7,769 bases of DNA. It comes from Pseudomonadota bacterium (GTDB taxonomy: Bacteria > Pseudomonadota > Alphaproteobacteria > Caulobacterales > Caulobacteraceae). Positions 5,393 through 7,769 of this stretch are shown in pieces; positions within the stretch are counted from its first letter, which is position 1; each line of letters opens with the position of its first letter. The notes beneath the pieces are model-generated. The model worked only from the letters and a program-made list of their open reading frames with translations. It was not told the DNA's origin and did no database searches. The DNA is taken from the NCBI GenBank assembly GCA_023424215.1, contig JAFAEC010000182.1, positions 1 to 7,769 on the forward strand, in the 5' to 3' direction. Position numbers and translations under genes: made by a program.

Positions 5393-6391
5393 CTACAGCC
5401 CCGCCCCCACCACGCTCTCGTAACCGAACAGCCCCTGCGCCCCGCCGGTGTGCAGGAACACCACCGTCTCGCCCCTGAACGCGCCCGTCCGCGCCAGGGC
5501 GATCAACCCCTTTATCGCCTTGGCGCTGTAGACCGGGTCCAGCAGGATGCCGTCGGTCCGCGCCGCCAGCTTCAGCGCCTCGATCACCCCCTCGTCGACC
5601 AGGCCGTAGCCCTCGCCGACATAGTCGCAGTCGGCGACAACCATCTCCGCCGTCACCGCGTCGGGCCGCCCCAGCAGGGCCGCCGTCTCGCGCGCCAGCT
5701 TCAGCACATTCTCTTCCTGCTTCGGCTTCGGGGCCCGCACCCCGATGCCCAGCACCGGGATGTCCGCCCCCATCACCGCCAGCCCGGCCACCAGCCCGGC
5801 GTGCGTCCCGGCGCTGCCCGTCGCCGTCACGATGCGGTCGATCCTCAGATCCAGCTCGTCGGCCCCGACCACGATCTCGCGGGCGCAGTCGACATAGCCC
5901 AGCGCCCCGACCGGGTTCGAGCCGCCGCCGGGGATCACATACGGCCGGCCGCCGCGAGCCCGCACCTCGGCCGCGGTCTTCTCCAGTTCGGCGTTCATGT
6001 CCGACCCGCCCGGCACGAAGCGGTGCGTCGCCCCCAGCAGCCGGTCCAGCAGCACATTGCCGTTGGCGACATAGTCGTGCGCCTTCGACCCGGTCCGCTC
6101 CTCAAGGATGACCTCGCAGGCTAGGCCGTGCGCCGCCGCCGCCGCCGCCGTCTGGCGCACGTGGTTCGACTGCACCGCCCCCTGGGTCACCAGGGTGTCG
6201 GCCTCCTGCTCGAAGGCCTCGCCCAGCAGGAATTCCAGCTTGCGCGTCTTGTTGCCGCCGCCGGCCAGGCCGGTGCAGTCGTCGCGCTTGATCCACAAAT
6301 CGACGCCCAGTTCCTCGCTCAGCCGCGGCAGCGGCTCCAGCGGGGTGGGCAGATGGGCGAGGCGGACGCGGGGAAAGCGGGCGAGGTGCAT
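5393..6391 (-). CDS. dcyD: D-cysteine desulfhydrase-like PLP enzyme (ACC deaminase/DcyD family)
   Basis: DcyD breaks D-cysteine into pyruvate, ammonia and sulfide with pyridoxal phosphate. The 332-residue protein matches the E. coli enzyme along its whole length. It shows PTPLEPLPRLSEELG, IKRDD, GGGNKTRKLEF with the Schiff-base lysine K51, QSNHVRQTAA with the catalytic serine S75, PYVIPGGGSNPVGALGY, the phosphate-binding TGSAGTHAG loop (191-199), and HTGG near the C-terminus. True ACC deaminases have glutamate after tyrosine in the PVYEGK motif; here it is PVYSAK (Y288, S289). This points to D-cysteine, or the related L-cysteate sulfo-lyase activity, rather than ACC. The ATG at 6389-6391 has GGAG eight bases upstream. 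It lies 67 bp downstream of the BLUF gene on the same strand and may be read from the same promoter. Confidence 0.88.
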   Translation of the reverse strand: MHLARFPRVRLAHLPTPLEPLPRLSEELGVDLWIKRDDCTGLAGGGNKTRKLEFLLGEAFEQEADTLVTQGAVQSNHVRQTAAAAAAHGLACEVILEERTGSKAHDYVANGNVLLDRLLGATHRFVPGGSDMNAELEKTAAEVRARGGRPYVIPGGGSNPVGALGYVDCAREIVVGADELDLRIDRIVTATGSAGTHAGLVAGLAVMGADIPVLGIGVRAPKPKQEENVLKLARETAALLGRPDAVTAEMVVADCDYVGEGYGLVDEGVIEALKLAARTDGILLDPVYSAKAIKGLIALARTGAFRGETVVFLHTGGAQGLFGYESVVGAGL

Positions 6392-6458
6392 GGCGGGGCT
6401 CCGGTGAGGGGTCCCGTCTAGCCCCGATCCGGTCTCCGCCCAAGCCGGGGCCGAGGTC

Positions 6459-6863
6459 TCAGGCCCGCTCGACCGCCTCGAGCATCAGCCCGACGACCCG
6501 CGCCCCCGACGGCCGCGGCTCCGCCATCAGCGCGTCGAGTTCGGGCGCGAGACCGGGAGAGATGGTGGCGCTGGCCATGGTCCAGCCCTCGAAGATCCGC
6601 GTATCCACCGGGCGCCGTTCCAGCACCTCGATGTCGCGGTGACGCGGATCGTCGGCCAGACGGCGTTGCAGGATGTCCAGCTGGCCCGGATCGCCCTCGA
6701 TGACCTGCAGGAAGCTGCCCCTGTGCACGGCCAGCGCCCCGGTCAGGCCCGACCGCGCATTGTTGCGCTGCGACTCGCCCAACAACTCCGCCAGGGACAC
6801 CAGCACGTCGGTCGGCCGCGTCGCGGTGCTGCGATAGACCAGGCGGTCGAGCGAGTTCGGCAT
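6459..6863 (-). CDS. Stand-alone BLUF blue-light sensor protein
   Basis: BLUF domains bind FAD and respond to blue light by rearranging hydrogen bonds among a tyrosine, a glutamine and the flavin. The 134-residue protein is essentially one BLUF domain. It has LVYRSTA (photoactive Tyr Y10), SQRNNARSGLTGALAV (flavin-contacting Asn N34/N35), FLQVIEG (switch Gln Q53), DDPRHRDIEVL, and RIFEGWTMAS (W94 and M96). All key photocycle residues are present, so it should be photoactive. There is no fused output domain, so signalling would go through a separate partner. The last 30 residues form a C-terminal helical cap typical of short BLUF proteins. The ATG at 6861-6863 has GGAGGGA upstream. The next gene on the strand is the DcyD-like enzyme, and a TetR regulator is divergent. 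Confidence 0.93.
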   Translation of the reverse strand: MPNSLDRLVYRSTATRPTDVLVSLAELLGESQRNNARSGLTGALAVHRGSFLQVIEGDPGQLDILQRRLADDPRHRDIEVLERRPVDTRIFEGWTMASATISPGLAPELDALMAEPRPSGARVVGLMLEAVERA

Positions 6864-7007
6864 AGGGTCCCTCCGGTACGAATCGGGACGCTAGCCCAGC
6901 CCGCCTTACCCAACTACAAATCCCTGAAATTCCTTTGCTCTGTCCGGTAGGGAACACAGCGGCGGCGAGCCGCGCCCACGCGCCCGAAAAAACCCGTCCC
7001 CGCGTCC

Positions 7008-7032
7008 GGAACCGAACTCGCGGACCGATGTT
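7008..7032 (+). promoter_or_regulatory. Possible EcfG-type general-stress promoter
   Basis: GGAAC at 7008-7012, 16 bases, then TGTT at 7029-7032 resembles the alphaproteobacterial EcfG/SigT consensus GGAAC-N16/17-CGTT with one mismatch in the -10 part. It points toward tetR, whose start lies about 150 bp away. The short motif can occur by chance. Confidence 0.25.
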
Positions 7033-7077
7033 TATTGCCCGGACCTTGCGGCGATGCGCGCTCGACAGAGTCCTCCA

Positions 7078-7122
7078 GCGGCCCCGGTCTCTGCCACGCC
7101 CCCCGACGCAGACCGGGGCCGC
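7078..7122. repeat. Perfect 13-bp inverted repeat upstream of tetR
   Basis: GCGGCCCCGGTCT (7078-7090) and AGACCGGGGCCGC (7110-7122) are exact reverse complements separated by 19 bases. The repeat lies 56 bp before the tetR start. It is long for chance even at this GC content. It could be a tetR operator, an attenuator-like hairpin, or a relic of a repeat element. No T-tract follows on either side. Confidence 0.55.
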
Positions 7123-7178
7123 ACCTTATCCGCCATCCGCCCTTGTCCGACTCAGCCGGCCGGCCCGATGCTGTGCGC

Positions 7179-7769
7179 ATGGCCGAATCGCCGGTACCCA
7201 GCCCCGTCCGCCTGCGCGACCGCCGCGCCACCGAGGCCGCCATCGTCGAGGCGGGCGAGCGCATCCTGCTGCGCGACGGCTTCCCCGGCCTGAACGTCCA
7301 GACCCTCGCCGCCGAGGCGGGCTGCGACCGCAAGCTCGTCTACCGCTATTTCGAGGGCGCCGACGGCGTCGTCGCCCGCCTCGCCGCCCGCGCCGCCGCC
7401 GAACTGGTCCGGGCGCTGGACGCCGCGCCGCGGGCCGAGACCGACTCCCTGCGCGGCTTCGCCCGCGCCAGCCTCGCCGCCTGGCTGGCCGCCCTGCGTT
7501 CCAGCCCCCTGACCCTGCGCCTGATGGCCTGGGCCCTGGTCGAGGACACGCCCCTGCTGCGCCGCATCGAGGCCGAACGCGCCGCCCTGCTGCAGGCGTG
7601 GATGCGCGAGCGCCGCCCGCGCCTGCGCGTGCCGCCCGAGGGCGACCCGGCCGCCCTCAACGCCGTGCTCATGGCCGCCGTCCAGCACCTCGCCCTCGCC
7701 AACGGCTCCGCGGTCGGCGGCCGCGCCCACGACGAGGCCCGCGGGCCCCCCCGCCCCCCCGCCCGGGAT
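7179..7769 (+). CDS. TetR/AcrR family transcriptional regulator, truncated at the right edge
   Basis: TetR-family proteins are dimeric repressors with an N-terminal helix-turn-helix and a variable ligand-binding C-terminal half. The 197 visible codons show the typical order: a basic arm, RRATEAAIVEAGERILLRDG (helix 1), then LNVQTLAAEAGCDRKLVYRYF (about residues 38-58), the canonical DNA-binding helix-turn-helix ending in the VYRYF signature. An Ala/Leu/Arg-rich helical domain with WLAALRSSPLTLRLMAW follows. The ATG at 7179-7181 lacks a clear Shine-Dalgarno sequence; an in-frame GTG at 7173 is an alternative, and a leaderless message is possible. The frame stays open to the end. The last 30 bases are two seven-C runs in a G/C string, giving GPPRPPARD, which does not look like a normal TetR C-terminus and may be poor sequence. 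The ligand and targets are unknown; autoregulation of the upstream gap is plausible. Confidence 0.85.
   Translation, partial: MAESPVPSPVRLRDRRATEAAIVEAGERILLRDGFPGLNVQTLAAEAGCDRKLVYRYFEGADGVVARLAARAAAELVRALDAAPRAETDSLRGFARASLAAWLAALRSSPLTLRLMAWALVEDTPLLRRIEAERAALLQAWMRERRPRLRVPPEGDPAALNAVLMAAVQHLALANGSAVGGRAHDEARGPPRPPARD

Larger units (their letters stand above)
6864..7178. other. 315-bp divergent intergenic region, BLUF gene / tetR
   Basis: This region should contain promoters for both neighbouring genes. An AT-rich pocket at about 6905-6955 upstream of the BLUF gene is the likeliest minus promoter, though I cannot assign hexamers with confidence. On the minus strand it holds two near-repeats, GGAATTT and GGGATTT. 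Further right are a run of six A at 6987-6992, a GGAAC-N16-TGTT motif and a 13-bp inverted repeat, listed separately. No supported reading frame is present: the frames that cross it are GC-driven shadows of neighbouring genes. Confidence 0.6.

Noticed and set aside
5393..6391. Annotation as ACC deaminase (acdS)
   Set aside because: The ACC-specific glutamate of PVYEGK is serine and the C-terminal HTGG motif is of the D-cysteine desulfhydrase/cysteate lyase type.
6421..6451. GCCCCG/CGGGGC inverted repeat between the BLUF and dcyD genes as a terminator
   Set aside because: Six pairs with a 19-base loop and no T-tract; too weak in this GC-rich spacer.
6987..6992. Run of six A, read on the minus strand as a T-tract that could end a transcript
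   Set aside because: Only weak 5-bp stems lie upstream of it and no minus-strand gene ends there; a small RNA is possible but not supported.

Overview
This is a GC-rich bacterial window with ordinary protein-coding density. It looks like an alphaproteobacterium, most likely Caulobacterales (Brevundimonas or Caulobacter type). That placement is an inference from the very high GC, the strong third-position G/C bias, the mix of families (OmpW, DUF819, BLUF, DcyD), and a palindromic repeat of a kind I associate with these genomes. Both ends cut through genes, and the right end dissolves into C-runs, so the window may be a whole short contig.

Layout. Positions 1-3169 hold five minus-strand genes, read right to left. 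They are an aspartate/glutamate-type racemase, an inosine/uridine-type nucleoside hydrolase, an OmpW-family outer-membrane beta-barrel, a split-barrel FMN-binding (PPOX-like) flavoprotein, and the first 33 codons of a ribokinase. Nucleoside hydrolase plus ribokinase is a coherent nucleoside-salvage route: nucleoside to base plus ribose, then ribose 5-phosphate. A perfect TTGCG-N4-CGCAA palindrome lies upstream of ompW with the geometry of a Crp/FNR-family box.

Divergent from the racemase is a plus-strand DUF819 multispanning membrane protein (3247-4515). Behind it is a 140-bp element with near-perfect 30-bp terminal inverted repeats (4558-4697). Next comes a visibly lower-GC gene on the minus strand (4766-5320) with a textbook HEPN ribonuclease motif, RNxxxxH. 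It resembles abortive-infection/AbiU2-type HEPN proteins, has no obvious partner, and is the best candidate here for an acquired, poorly described defence or toxin gene.

High-GC chromosomal sequence then resumes with a PLP-dependent D-cysteine desulfhydrase-like enzyme (5393-6391) and a stand-alone BLUF blue-light sensor (6459-6863), both on the minus strand. A 315-bp intergenic region follows, with a perfect 13-bp inverted repeat and a possible general-stress promoter. A TetR/AcrR regulator on the plus strand runs off the right edge.

I found no rRNA, tRNA, CRISPR array or transposase. Apart from the HEPN gene and the adjacent repeat, the window reads as housekeeping or accessory metabolism rather than a dedicated new system.
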